This document shows, piece after piece, positions 30,067 to 39,931 of a stretch of 64,000 bases of DNA. Location of the stretch: contig JAWQUS010000011.1 of assembly GCA_036365455.1 (NCBI GenBank), positions 1,694,001 through 1,758,000 of the forward strand, written 5' to 3'. The notes under the pieces were generated by a model, which saw only the letters and a program-made list of their open reading frames with translations, was not told where the DNA came from and ran no database searches. This DNA comes from Macrosoma leucophasiata. Taxonomy: Eukaryota > Arthropoda > Insecta > Lepidoptera > Hedylidae. Position 1 is the stretch's first letter. Each line of letters opens with the position of its first letter. Position numbers and translations under genes: made by a program.

Positions 30067-30142
30067 ACTTTGATAGAGAGAAAGCCTGTATATGGCTACC
30101 CCCCTCCGGTCCGCCGGTACTAGCCACTCCACGCCACACGTA
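30067..30142 (+). repeat. Duplicated hAT-MITE end with flank
   Basis: CTTTGATAGAGAGAAAGCCT through GGTACTAGCCACTCCACGCC and ACACGTA repeats 29778-29850, without the CTCTATG terminus. The duplicate extends past the element into the flank GCCACTCCACGCCACACGTA. Confidence 0.75.
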
Positions 30143-30180
30143 ACTACACTTTACTACTAAGTGCGGCCCTAACTGGAATA

Positions 30181-30665
30181 TTGCTCCCCAAATACCAGCT
30201 TGGTCCACTTGACTCCCTACAAAGACGCGCCGTTCGTATTGTAAACGACCAAGGACTAACTGTCAGGCTCGAACATCTGAGCCTGCGCAGAGACATTGGG
30301 AGTCTGTGCGTATTGTACCGTCTCTACAATAGTGAGTGCTCTGCTGAACTGTTCGACATGGTGCCACCGTCTCTTTCACCGTACTACCCGCCGAAGAGAG
30401 AAGTTCCACCCTCACCGTTTGGACACCTTTTCTCAACGGTGTTGCGCCGTTAAGAAAAGAGACGGTGGCACCATGTCGAACAGTTCACGTTTGTGCCTGC
30501 CCAGAACGTGTAAGTTGTGGAACGAACTTCCCTCTGAGGTGTACCATATGTGCTACAAAATGGAATTTTTCAAAAATGGCGTCATAAGAGCTGCAGAGGG
30601 CTGGCAGCGCGTTGGCAACTCCCCTGGTGTTGCAAATGTTCATAGGTGACGGTGACCACTTTCCA
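30181..30665 (+). pseudogene. Jockey-type LINE 3' fragment with internal inversion
   Basis: The frame reads YQLGPLDSLQRRAVRIVNDQ, LSLRRDIGSLCVLYRLYNSE, CSAELFDMVPPSLSPYYPP, then is broken, and resumes LPRTCKLWNELPSEVYHMCY to GVANVHR. The break contains an inverted copy of its own sequence: CTGTTCGACATGGTGCCACC (30349 onwards) recurs as the reverse complement at 30456-30484. Same family as 35799-36360 and 45144-45475. Confidence 0.7.
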
Positions 30666-31357
30666 TCAGGTGGCCCGTAAACGTAGGTACTCTACGTTAG
30701 GGGGGAATCCATGAACTTTGGTGTGTTCAAACATTATTACGTAGGAATATCAACATTTTCATTTCACAAGTTCACATCATAACTCAATAATTACAACAGT
30801 TTTTGACGTAGGTAGATAACGTATAACAACATTGTAACAACCTTCAACGTTGAAATACCAGTTTGTACAAAATTCAATTAAAAGATTCTGGGAAAGATGG
30901 AGCAATTATTAAAAAATCCTTTTTGTAATATTACAATTATATTTTTTTTTTTCATCCTAACATAATACATGCAAATCGTTTTATTCTATTCTAGGTAACA
31001 GTTTTGCTGTCCAACACAATGTTACCAACACAAAGTCACTTAGCTTTTTCTGTATTGTTAGGGTAAAACAAATGGTTTTGGGGTAGGTACCTCCCCTAAA
31101 CGTGAAAAGTGTATTTTTTTTCACGCACATCATCACGTGGGATGTTTGTCAATATATATAAATCAGTGTTTTTCTTTTGTAAAAAAATGGTGTACAATAA
31201 ATAATATTTTATTCTATTTTCGATAAAATAATCTGTTTGTGAAATTTATTGAGGTTCAGCGTGGCATTTTTTAATTAGGTCCAAATGTGTCCCTACCCTC
31301 TACCTGTATGAAAAAAAAGAACGGTAACAGTATATATCCAGTACATATACATATAAT
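30666..31357. other. No feature seen
   Basis: AT-rich; the first 50 bp may be LINE 3' UTR. Confidence 0.4.
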
Positions 31358-31465
31358 GACGACCCGGTTAGTCCAGCGGTGTGAGATGACCGTTTGATTC
31401 GAAGGGTCGCGTGTTCGATCCCCGCACCGGGACAAATATTTGTATGGACTACAGATATTTTGATT
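31358..31465 (+). mobile_element. tRNA-derived SINE-C, truncated
   Basis: GACGACCCGGTTAGTCCAGC head, B box GTTCGATCCCC, then GCACCGGGACAAATATTTGT. 3' part missing. Confidence 0.65.
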
Positions 31466-31497
31466 ATTAGATGAAATTTAATTATTATTAAAAATTA

Positions 31498-31607
31498 TTT
31501 AATGAAATTTGGTACAGAGATAGAGCTGACTTTGATAAAGAACATAGGCTTCTTAGTTATTTATAAGACGACATACACGCGGGCGAAGCCGCGGGCAACA
31601 GCTAGTT
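31498..31607 (+). mobile_element. Helitron-like 3' end, family 3
   Basis: ATGAAATTTGGTACAGAGAT ... GGGCGAAGCCGCGGGCAACA|GCTAG|T. Reverse of 12138-12240. Confidence 0.55.
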
Positions 31608-31661
31608 GTTTATATATTTTGTACACATGTACACGCGGCCGGCGGCCCGTGTTGCTCTTTG

Positions 31662-31763
31662 CCCCGTAACTATCACATAGACATAGCAACTTAACAACTA
31701 AGGTCTCGGGGGTGGCAACGCTACTGCACTTTGACCTCTGGTTTTTTGTGTAGATGTCAATAA
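31662..31763 (+). repeat. SINE-A central fragment
   Basis: GTAACTATCACATAGACATA..GGTCTCGGGGGTGGCAACGC to GTGTAGATGTC. No ends. Confidence 0.6.
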
Positions 31764-32189
31764 ACAATATGCTTTTTTTTGGAAGAAAATATAATAGTGT
31801 TAGGAGAAGTAGTATTATTAAAATTGCTATAGAACTTTGAAAAGTTTGTTAGCTAATAACTTGCAATAGCAAAAGCAACGAATTCCTAGACTTAGAATGT
31901 TGGCTACAAGATTCGAGCCTAAATAATTGTAATTATAAATTCAATATATACCTAAGAAAGCGTGACACGTTACCATGAAACCTTCGGTGAGGGTCTCGAG
32001 GGTGCAATAAGTGTTCTTCATCTACTTAAAAGTCTTCATAAATTTGACCTAGGCTCGGTTGTGCCGATTCTACATTTACTATTGCTTGAGCTTGATTCTT
32101 GATTCTTTATTCTGTATTTGCTAAATTAGTGCCTAAACAAAATATAAATTAATTATAATTTCATTCACAATTCAATTCATTAGACACAT
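31764..32189. other. No feature seen
   Basis: AT-rich. Confidence 0.4.
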
Positions 32190-32350
32190 ACTGGTGGTAG
32201 AGCTAAAGTGACGGAGTTTATACCTATTACCTTATCTATTACCTTATCTAGTTGCCGTTAAATGGTAGTGTTCAGCGCTATCGTGTTCCGGTCAAGTGGT
32301 AATGTCTGGCCCTGTAATGGCTGTAATTTCTGGCACAGAGGCATAATACC
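32190..32350 (+). mobile_element. SINE-A, 3'-truncated
   Basis: ACTGGTGGTAGAGCTAAAGT to CAGAGGCATAATACC, with a small duplication CCTTATCTATTACCTTATCT. Confidence 0.75.
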
Positions 32351-32909
32351 AACATTTTCACTTAGAGTTCACAAAAACAACATCCTATATCTAGAATGTG
32401 TCGATTTTATAATGAACTTGCTTCACTAACAATCCCAGAAAAGGTTTGTATCAAACCCAAGGAACACGACACAAAACAAAACAGTCAATTAAACAGTTTC
32501 TTTGACGTTTAATAAGTGATTCATGTAATTCCAAAAGAAAGAACAATACAGAAAATCCTGAACCAATTCAATCATGAAATGAAGGATTGGATTCCCGTCC
32601 TATAAAGGATATACGTACCTACCTATGCGAGGGTGTATCCGTATGCAACTGGCAAAATCTAGTTTTAGCCGCTTTTCACCGGGGAACACCAGCTGCGTAT
32701 CTAACTTCATCTAGATTTATCGTCGCATTCCAGTTAAACTAGGATTCAGCAAACTTGATTAGATTTGTTTGTTTATTCATAGCTTTTGATCAAATACTGT
32801 AAAATAAATGCGAGTTCAGAGCTGTTGATCAAATACTATTTAATAAAAGAGAGACAAGAAATACCTTGATATCACCACTAGTTTAAACGCTACTTTACGG
32901 ATTGAACGT
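32351..32909. other. No feature seen
   Basis: AT-rich, no shared repeats. Confidence 0.4.
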
Positions 32910-33152
32910 GACTTTACGCATGTATTTCCCGAAAGGGTAGGCAGAGGTTAATGCATGCATTAAACACTCGCTATTCGTTAGTCATATTTTGTCCCATGTA
33001 TTAGAAAACGAGACTATTGACATCCCGAGCACATTACTAAACTACGAGGCACTGGAATAATTACAGAATATGGAAAAATCTCAAACTGGGGATCAAACTC
33101 AGGATCTCGGCGTAGCAGTAGTCGAATATTACCACTAGATCACGGAGGCAGC
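32910..33152 (-). mobile_element. tRNA-derived SINE-B, inverted copy
   Basis: Reverse complement of 13676-13993. CCCGAAAGGGTAGGCAGAGG is its 3' end and the tRNA-like head is at 33105-33152 (GGATCAAACTCAGGATCTCG is the decayed B box in reverse). Confidence 0.65.
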
Positions 33153-33544
33153 TTACACATACCTATGTATTTGAAAATAACGTACTTTCGGTCGCACGTA
33201 GATATGAGAAGCAATTCGATTCATATTTGACTAAAATTTTGAATTAATTTAATAAAAAATACATATTCTACACCTACTTAGACACATTCATAACATTTTG
33301 TTATAACTCAAAATAAAAATATTGATTTTAAAACACTTGTTTTTTTTATAATGTTTTAGAAAACTTTAACATCAGTTTTTATAAATATCGTGGTTTGCGT
33401 CTTAACATTTATACGTCTCATAAATACATAATTAACATACTCCACCCTTCAAGTCTAAGAGCATCAAATCCAAAAGCCCCCTTTTTGGATTTCATGAGCA
33501 ACCTATCAACGAGCTTTTTAATTTTACAAATAGGTAATTGAATA
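33153..33544. other. No feature seen
   Basis: AT-rich. Confidence 0.4.
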
Positions 33545-33554
33545 CTTGACAGGT

Positions 33555-33940
33555 GTCGATAAAACTCGCCGAAGGAAGAAAATACCCCGCTGACTTGATT
33601 TTCGAACGCTCAGCTGGCGGATATTTCGAGCTGATATTTCCGACTGTTCCAAATAGGGTGGAAATATTGTAAAAAATTTCGTTTGCGGGGTTACTCGTCG
33701 ATTAAGTTTATGGTATTATAATTTGCACACGTATTTATATGAAAACTTATTTTTAATTTTACTTATAGGTACCAAAATTTCATAAATATCGATGAAGCTA
33801 GCTGAAGGCAGTGAATTCCCCGCTGATTTTATTTTCGAACGCTCAGCTGGCGGATATTTCGAACTGATATTTCCGACTGTTCGAAAATGGGTGGAAATAT
33901 TATGATGGAATTTTCGTTTGTGGATTTACACATCCATTAA
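33555..33940. repeat. Two-copy tandem duplication, period 233 bp
   Basis: TTCGAACGCTCAGCTGGCGG and ATATTTCGA, TGATATTTCCGACTGTTC occur at 33601 and 33834 in the same orientation; the similarity runs from about TCGATAAAACTCGCCGAAGG to the ATTTTCGTTTG. Well conserved compared with its AT-rich spacer. Function unknown. Confidence 0.7.
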
Positions 33941-34159
33941 GTAGAAAATATGCCACTGTGCACACGTATTTCTTTAAAGAAAGAGACATATAATGCTACT
34001 TTTGTATTGTTGTATTGTTGATCCAGTAACGGAGTTTAAGAATATAGGTATATTTTTTAAAGAAAGTAAATAGTCATTTCTGAGTGACACTTACTTACCA
34101 CTTTCACGATATACCATAAGTACAAAAGTAGCTAGGTAAGTATCTTTATTATTTCATGA

Positions 34160-34650
34160 AAAAAAAGCGGCCAAGTGCGAGTCGGACTCGCGCACGAAGG
34201 GTTCCGTACTATCATCTATAAAAGAAAATTTCGTTTGTTATATTCAAGTTTCTTCCTTTATATTATTCACATAGAGTAAAAAATTGCTTAAAACTTACGT
34301 TTGTTGTATGGGAGCCCCGCTCTAACATTCACTTTATTATAATTTTATTTTAAAAGGTAATATACAACTAAATATTCTGTGAAAATTTTAATCGCCTACC
34401 GGCTACCGTTTTTTTTTTAAATTGAGCCATAGAATTATAACGCTAAAATACGACAAAAAACACGTTTATTGTACGGGGACCTTCCTTCAAGTTTCAATTA
34501 TTATTTTTAGTATTTGTTGTTATAGCGGCAAAGAAAGTACATAATTTGTGAAAATTTCAGCCTTCTAGCTATCACGGTTCATGAGATACAGCGTGGCGAC
34601 AGACAGACAGACAGACAGATAGCGGCGGTTTAATAATAGGTTCCCGTTTT
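34160..34650 (+). mobile_element. Family M element, first part
   Basis: AAGCGGCCAAGTGCGAGTCG to GACAGACAGACAGACAGATA and AATAGGTTCCCGTTTTTAGG. Non-coding. Related to 7785-8146 (minus) and 47500-47724. 33941-34159 is AT-rich. Confidence 0.55.
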
Positions 34651-34696
34651 TAGGGTTCCGCAGTAAACAAGGAACCCTTATAGTTTCGCCATGTCC

Positions 34697-34731
<35 letters not shown>

Positions 34732-35265
34732 CGCGGTTTAGCGCAAAAACTATTAGTACTAGAGACTTGAAATTTGGCACAAGTATGCTTCTTAATTACG
34801 CCAACAAAGTGGTAGAATAACACCGTGAAAAAAAAATTTTTTTTAGGGTAACTTCCCCTACTAGTAACGCGCGAATATTTTTTTTATTTTAGATTTTCAT
34901 ATAGTGTGGGATATCGTTTTTAAAATATTATGTGCGAACATCATTTTTCGATTTAGTTAACTGTTCGTGACTTATTAAGCTTTAAAGTGCAAATTTTCGT
35001 TAGACTCAAGTGTCCCCCCCCCTACAGACTAAACGGTTGTTGTTAGAAATTCAAACGTTACGGCGATAGTAGCTACATATAACGAAATTAAAGGGAAAAC
35101 TATCACACCTAAGTTGGCCTTGCAAGTTTGCGAGTAATAGTCGACCAAATGTATTTTACTAGAAAATTTCAAACAACTCCTTATTTTTTCATTACATTTC
35201 TTTCTCTGCAACTACGGAACCCTACACTGCGCGTGGCCCGACACGCACTTGACCGGTTTTTTACC
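34651..35265 (+). mobile_element. Family M element, second part (about 610 bp)
   Basis: AGGGTTCCGCAGTAAACAAG at the start and ACGGAACCCTACACTGCGCG..ACTTGACCGG at the end; a (GTCT)n run lies at 34690-34725. A close copy (about 90%) is at 47725-48335. No transposase. It may be one larger element together with 34160-34650. Confidence 0.65.
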
Positions 35266-35373
35266 TTCTAGGAACGGAACCCTAAACAAACGGTGAAACA
35301 GATAAGCATACAGCCCTGGAATCCGTCACTAGAGAGTTCCAGTATTAGATACTGGAACTATCTAGAGACGGAT

Positions 35374-35442
35374 GGTTCTTATTTACTTAGATATATCTAC
35401 CGTATGTGGTATACGGTAGATATATCTAAGTAAATAAGAACC
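35374..35442. repeat. Perfect 32-bp hairpin
   Basis: Arms 35374-35405 and 35411-35442 (GGTTCTTATTTACTTAGATA...) are exact reverse complements around GTGGT. Confidence 0.9.
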
Positions 35443-35795
35443 GTCTACAAAAATGTTCATAAAAAGAAACTTTTACTTCCAATAGTTGTAATGCCCAGAG
35501 GACAATCATTAAAAGATGTGCCTGCTATGTTAGTTCAACACAAACGTTTTTCAAACTTCTCAACGAAAAGTTATTTTTTGTGGGAAACCGTATTAGTGGA
35601 ATACATGAAAATACAACAGCACTTACGACTGTAAGATCATTCTTTATTTTAACAAAAACTACGAAACTTGTTCGTCTTAGTAGTACCTACGTTTATTAAG
35701 ACTGCGATAGTATGTTTTAAAAAAATGAAATGATTTTTTTTTTAGTATGTACACCCGGGTACTATTTTTGTTTCATCTTTTCCTCTACCCAAAGA
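35443..35795. other. No feature seen
   Basis: AT-rich. Confidence 0.4.
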
Positions 35796-35798
35796 TTG

Positions 35799-36360
35799 TC
35801 TTTTTTTTTTTTTTTTATGTCTGAAGATTGACAGACAAGCAAACGGGCCACCTGATGGAAAGTGGTCACCGTCGCCTATGAACATTTGCAACACCAGGGG
35901 AGTTGCCAACGCGCTGCCAGCCCTGAAGGACTCTTTTGACGCCATTTTTGAAGAACCCCATATTGTAGCACCTAGGGAACACCTCAGAGGGAAGTTCGTT
36001 CCACAATTTACACGTTCTGGGCAGGAATGAACGTGAAAACCGCACCGTTGAGCACTGCCAAGTGTCCAGTCGGTGTGGGTGGATCTTCTCTCTTCGGCGG
36101 GTAGTACGGTGTAGGAAAAGAGACGGTGGCACCATGTCAAACAGTTCAGCAGAGCACTCACCATTGTAGAGACGGTACAACACGCACAGACTCCCAATGT
36201 CTCTGCGCAGGCTCAGATGTTCGAGCCTGTCGGTAAGTCCTGGATCGTTAACAATACGAACGGCGCGTTTTTGTAGGGAGTCAAGTGGACCAAGCTGGTA
36301 TTTGGGGGCTCCCGCCCACAAATGAGAGCAGTATTCCAGATGGGGCCGCACTTGGGCCTT
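35799..36360 (-). pseudogene. Jockey-type LINE 3' end, best-preserved copy
   Basis: The minus-strand ORF of 161 codons (from 36351) reads MRPHLEYCSHLWAGAPKYQL, DSLQKRAVRIVNDPGLTDRL, LSLRRDIGSLCVLYRLYNGE, FLPRTCKLWNELPSEVFPRC and ends GVANVHRRR. These are the usual end of Jockey-clade RT proteins, downstream of the RT core, which is missing. A frameshift lies near 36080. The 3' UTR (GACCACTTTCCATCAGGTGG) leads into an A-tail, seen as the T-run at 35799-35816. Other copies: 3115, 30181, 45144. Confidence 0.8.
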
Positions 36361-36379
36361 ATAAAGCTAAATGTCTTGT

Positions 36380-36433
36380 ATGCTACGGGGTACGAAAGTA
36401 TTGGGTGCCCTGTACTTTCGTACTCCGTAGTAT
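36380..36433. repeat. 21-bp hairpin at the LINE 5' edge
   Basis: ATGCTACGGGGTACGAAAGT and its inverted copy ACTTTCGTACTCCGTAGTAT with a 12-bp spacer, two mismatches. Confidence 0.8.
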
Positions 36434-36436
36434 CCT

Positions 36437-36612
36437 TATAGTAGGACCACACGTCCGTACGGTGGACCGAATCCGGAATCCGCGCGAGCGGACCGCATCG
36501 GACTTGATTAATAATAATTATGTCCACCGGACTCCTCTACGCACGACCAGATTTGGTTCAGAGCGTACCGAATCCGCGGTCCGCTGCGTACCAAATTCGG
36601 ACGTGTGTAACA
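36437..36612. mobile_element. Probable GC-rich MITE
   Basis: CACACGTCCGTACGGTGGAC near the left edge and CCAAATTCGGACGTGTGTAA at the right are imperfect inverted repeats; the interior carries repeated CGGACCGCxxCGGA words. Single copy in the window. Confidence 0.35.
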
Positions 36613-36724
36613 ACTAGTATTAGGAAGTATCAATAAAATTTGATGTAATTATTTGTGAATTACCGTACGGACGAAACTGTCAAGGTTCCAATTTTGCTAT
36701 TTGAAAATGGAACCCTAAAGGGCA

Positions 36725-36860
36725 CGCAATAGCAAAATATATGTGTCCCTCAAATTTAACGGTCCCCCGACTTCCCATACATTTTTATTGTGGGTCACAA
36801 CGACCGTTACATACGTGCCTTTAAAAGATTGGATTCTTTAGAATTTTGTCTGTAGTAAGG
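36725..36860 (+). repeat. Repeat D fragment
   Basis: GTCCCCCGACTTCCCATACA..TTTTATTGTGGGTCACAACG..AAAGATTGGATTCTTTAGAA is shared with 39480-39590 and 40405-40520. Confidence 0.55.
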
Positions 36861-37587
36861 CTGATTGGTCTGTGGTATTAACTCTCCTTTTACTTAACGT
36901 CTCGATGCATTAGAGATGGGTCGATTGACGATTATCCGCAAATTTTATTGTTAATGTATTTATCGTCAGATGGAGATACCTTGCACCCTGTTAGTGGCGC
37001 GCGAAGGGTAGCCCTTAAAAAAATTCAAAAGGTCGCGACGATCTTACTCATATTCCGAATCGTCAGAATTTTGGATAGGAGCTCAGAGAGGATGTAAAGT
37101 GAACCCAATCAAAGCTCCCTCTAAAGGTCTCTAATCAGAACTCAGTGCTCCCAAAATGTAATTAATCTTTATCCCATTTTCATATAAAAGTGTATCTCAT
37201 TTAAACCTTTTTATTAATTCCGAAGTGTTGTTAATCAATAATTATTTGTCTTTTTCTATCTAAGGCAATTGACAATGCAACTCACAAAAGCAATATCAGT
37301 CTTATTTTTTTTTAATAAGGTTGTAGTCTCATTGAGTTATTGTGCAACAAAATGGTTTTTTTCTTCTAAATTATATTCGACGTCTAGTTAATTTGATAAA
37401 TCTTTTACCTACTAACGCCTATTTAAATGACTTTATACGAGTTATGAAATAAAATAAGCTTATTCCTAGTAACTTACTCTATAGACTTAATAAAGTCTAT
37501 TTAAGACTCTTATCCAACTGATCCAATTAATTAAAACTTAATCTAGATTACTTTTATGTACTTGTTTAAAGCCTATATTTGTCAAGC
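36861..37587. other. No feature seen
   Basis: AT-rich. Confidence 0.4.
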
Positions 37588-37770
37588 CATTTGGTCCAGC
37601 AGCAGTGTGTGAGACTCACGGGTTCGATCCCGGTAACGGAAAAAATATTTGTATGGAATACAGATATTAGTTTCAGGTCTGGGTGTTCGTGTGAGTGTGT
37701 TGAATGTGTACAGCGGCACGCACGACACAGGTTTATACCTCGTGTCTAGTATGGGGCTGCCTGTGTAAAG
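37588..37770 (+). mobile_element. tRNA-derived SINE-C copy
   Basis: TGGTCCAGCAGCAGTGTGTG, B box GGGTTCGATCCCGG, AAATATTTGTATGGAATACA, ending in GTATGGGGCTGC. Same body as 2448-2625 (TTTCAGGTCTGGGTGTT). Confidence 0.7.
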
Positions 37771-37784
37771 CGGTTTTTAACCGA

Positions 37785-37960
37785 GTTCAAAAAAACGAGA
37801 AGGTTCTCAATTCGGCCGGTATATATATATTTTTTTTATGTATGTACGCCAATTTCGCCGAGATTTCTGGACCGATTTTCGTAATTCTTATTGTGTTTGA
37901 TGCGGAATAGTTTCGAATTGGTCCCATAAAAATTTTATTCAGGTAGGACTATTAGTTTTT
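37785..37960 (+). repeat. AACCGACTTC-family fragment
   Basis: GAGAAGGTTCTCAATTCGGC, TTTTTTTTATGTATGTACGC; related in reverse to 28038-28092. 37961-38369 shows nothing more. Confidence 0.4.
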
Positions 37961-38369
37961 ATTTTATGAGCATTTTTTACTTACTTTCACCTCAAACTAA
38001 AGGAATAAGATTAGACAGCGTGTTGTCATAACAATGCGTTGAATCCACTGATGTCCTAGATAGTCCTAATGCGCATGACAACAAGTGACAATGACATATT
38101 TACTCATCGACGACACAACACAGCTTATTTACTCTACTACTTATATATTTACTCTATAACTCTAGAGTTAACAGTCCATGATTACTTTCCCCAAAAATCA
38201 ATAATTTTTTTTCATTGGTTTCGTATAGTCGTATAATAATTTTGTATCGACACATCTAAACAGTTTAAGTTATGTACCTATCTTATTGTCACGAAGTTAA
38301 AAGAGTCAGATTTGACAAATTTAACAGATGTGAACATTAATCTTATTGACAGCAATAAACTAAAAAGTA

Positions 38370-38840
38370 TTAAATAAAAATAACTACGTTAAGAAAACCG
38401 ACTTCAAATCTAAAAAGTAAAAAATAATACAGATTTAATATTAATTATATACTACCTATTATTTATACGTGTTATTTACTAATAGGATTGAAGTCGGTGC
38501 CAAGCCCAAATCATTAAAGTAGGCATTTCATTGTATTAAAATGTAACCTGTTCATGCCTGTAATCCCCGAAGGGGTAGGCAGAGGTAAATGCATGCATTC
38601 AACCATACATGCAAACACCCACGATTCGCCGGTTACGTTTTGTTCATTATTAATTTGCTCGTATTCATATTTAAATGATTAAAATATAATTATTTGTTTA
38701 AGGCTTGACAGCGACTTCAATCCTATTAGTAAATAACACGTATAAATAATAGGTAGTATATAATTAATATTAAATCTGTATTATTTTTTACTTTTTAGAT
38801 TTGAAGTCGGTTTTTCTCAACGTAGTTATTTTTATTTAAA
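38370..38840. mobile_element. Foldback element with about 130-bp arms
   Basis: 38370-38499 and 38709-38840 are inverted copies differing at about three positions; they contain AAAACCGACTTCAAATC. The 210-bp centre holds a SINE-B 3' end in reverse (38555-38650, CCCCGAAGGGGTAGGCAGAG). No ORF. Confidence 0.8.
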
Positions 38841-39416
38841 CAACAAACAAATCAATTGGGTACAATAGGGAATCGGACAACTTTTTAGAATGTGTCTAAA
38901 ATTATTCTATTTACGTTTATTTAACCATAAAAAATATTAATTTTATTATTTAAACATGTTAAAGTACCAGAAACTACACATATATTGTATAATTTCAAAA
39001 AAGCCGCGTAAACGGTGCCGAATGACTCTGAACAAAGTGACGTCAACTGTTTGCAATCAAAGTGAATCTTTTAGTTCCATGCGACAAACCAAGTGCAAAT
39101 TAATTTTGTTGAATTTCGTATAACTTATTTTTCGTGTAAATAACGTAGAAAATATCCAAAAAAAGAGCCAATAAATCAAATTATCACTTGTGTTAAATAT
39201 TTGTTGTACAAACATATGACGTCACGTCCTGTGATTGATGTTTCGTTCAACATGGAGCACAGATAAAATATATTACATTTTATTTTGCAATTTAAAAATA
39301 TAAATCTTTAATATTTCACGAAAATATTTAATGAGTCATCGTTTTATTTCACAAACATTCATTCTAATCATAGTTTACATTTATTTTCGATAGCTGTCCG
39401 ATTGCCTATTGCAGGC
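38841..39416. other. No feature seen
   Basis: AT-rich, no shared repeat. Confidence 0.4.
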
Positions 39417-39892
39417 TCATATATATATAATAAAAGTGCGAGTAGGAATGGGTTGGCAAAATATAGACGTCCCAACACAACAGTCCCTCGGCTTCCCTTT
39501 CCATACATTTTTATTGTAGTTCAGTACGCCTGCTAACATGATCATATTCACAAGTATCTCTAAAAGATTGGATTCTTTGCAATCCTTTTTTACTTGACGA
39601 TGAATTCCTGATCAGGTAAGTCGCAAATTGTCTTCTGCTTAATGTAGGTAAATCAATACATATAAGACAGTAAAAATGGAGTGTCTGTACACTAAATGCT
39701 TTTTCAAAAAAGGGATAGCGGGATGGGGGGGGGGGCAATTAAAAAAATATCAGAAACAAAAAAAACGTTTTTAGGAGCGTTGTAAAAATTTTGTTTGGTC
39801 AAAATCGGTTAACGGAGAAAGAAGTTACATACATACTTACTAAACGGTAATTTTGTTAAATTCAACGCAGATAAAGGCGCGGGCATAGCTAG
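39417..39892 (+). mobile_element. Helitron-like element carrying repeat D
   Basis: TCATATATATATAATAAAAG start and GGCGCGGGCATAGCTAG|T end. Repeat D (CAGTCCCTCGGCTTCC, AAAGATTGGATTCTTTGCAA) lies in its 5' half. An 11-nt G-run is at 39725-39735. Confidence 0.5.
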
Positions 39893-39931
39893 TCTAAATT
39901 ATAAACGTTGACGTAAACCAATCTAGTTAAT

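Noticed and set aside
33710..33740. LTR retrotransposon or endogenous virus
   Set aside because: I looked for paired long terminal repeats with TG...CA ends, primer-binding sites, and gag, protease, integrase or env coding. None was found anywhere in the window.
36285..36617. 110-codon plus-strand ORF
   Set aside because: It spans the Jockey fragment in antisense, a hairpin and a MITE; it is a composite.
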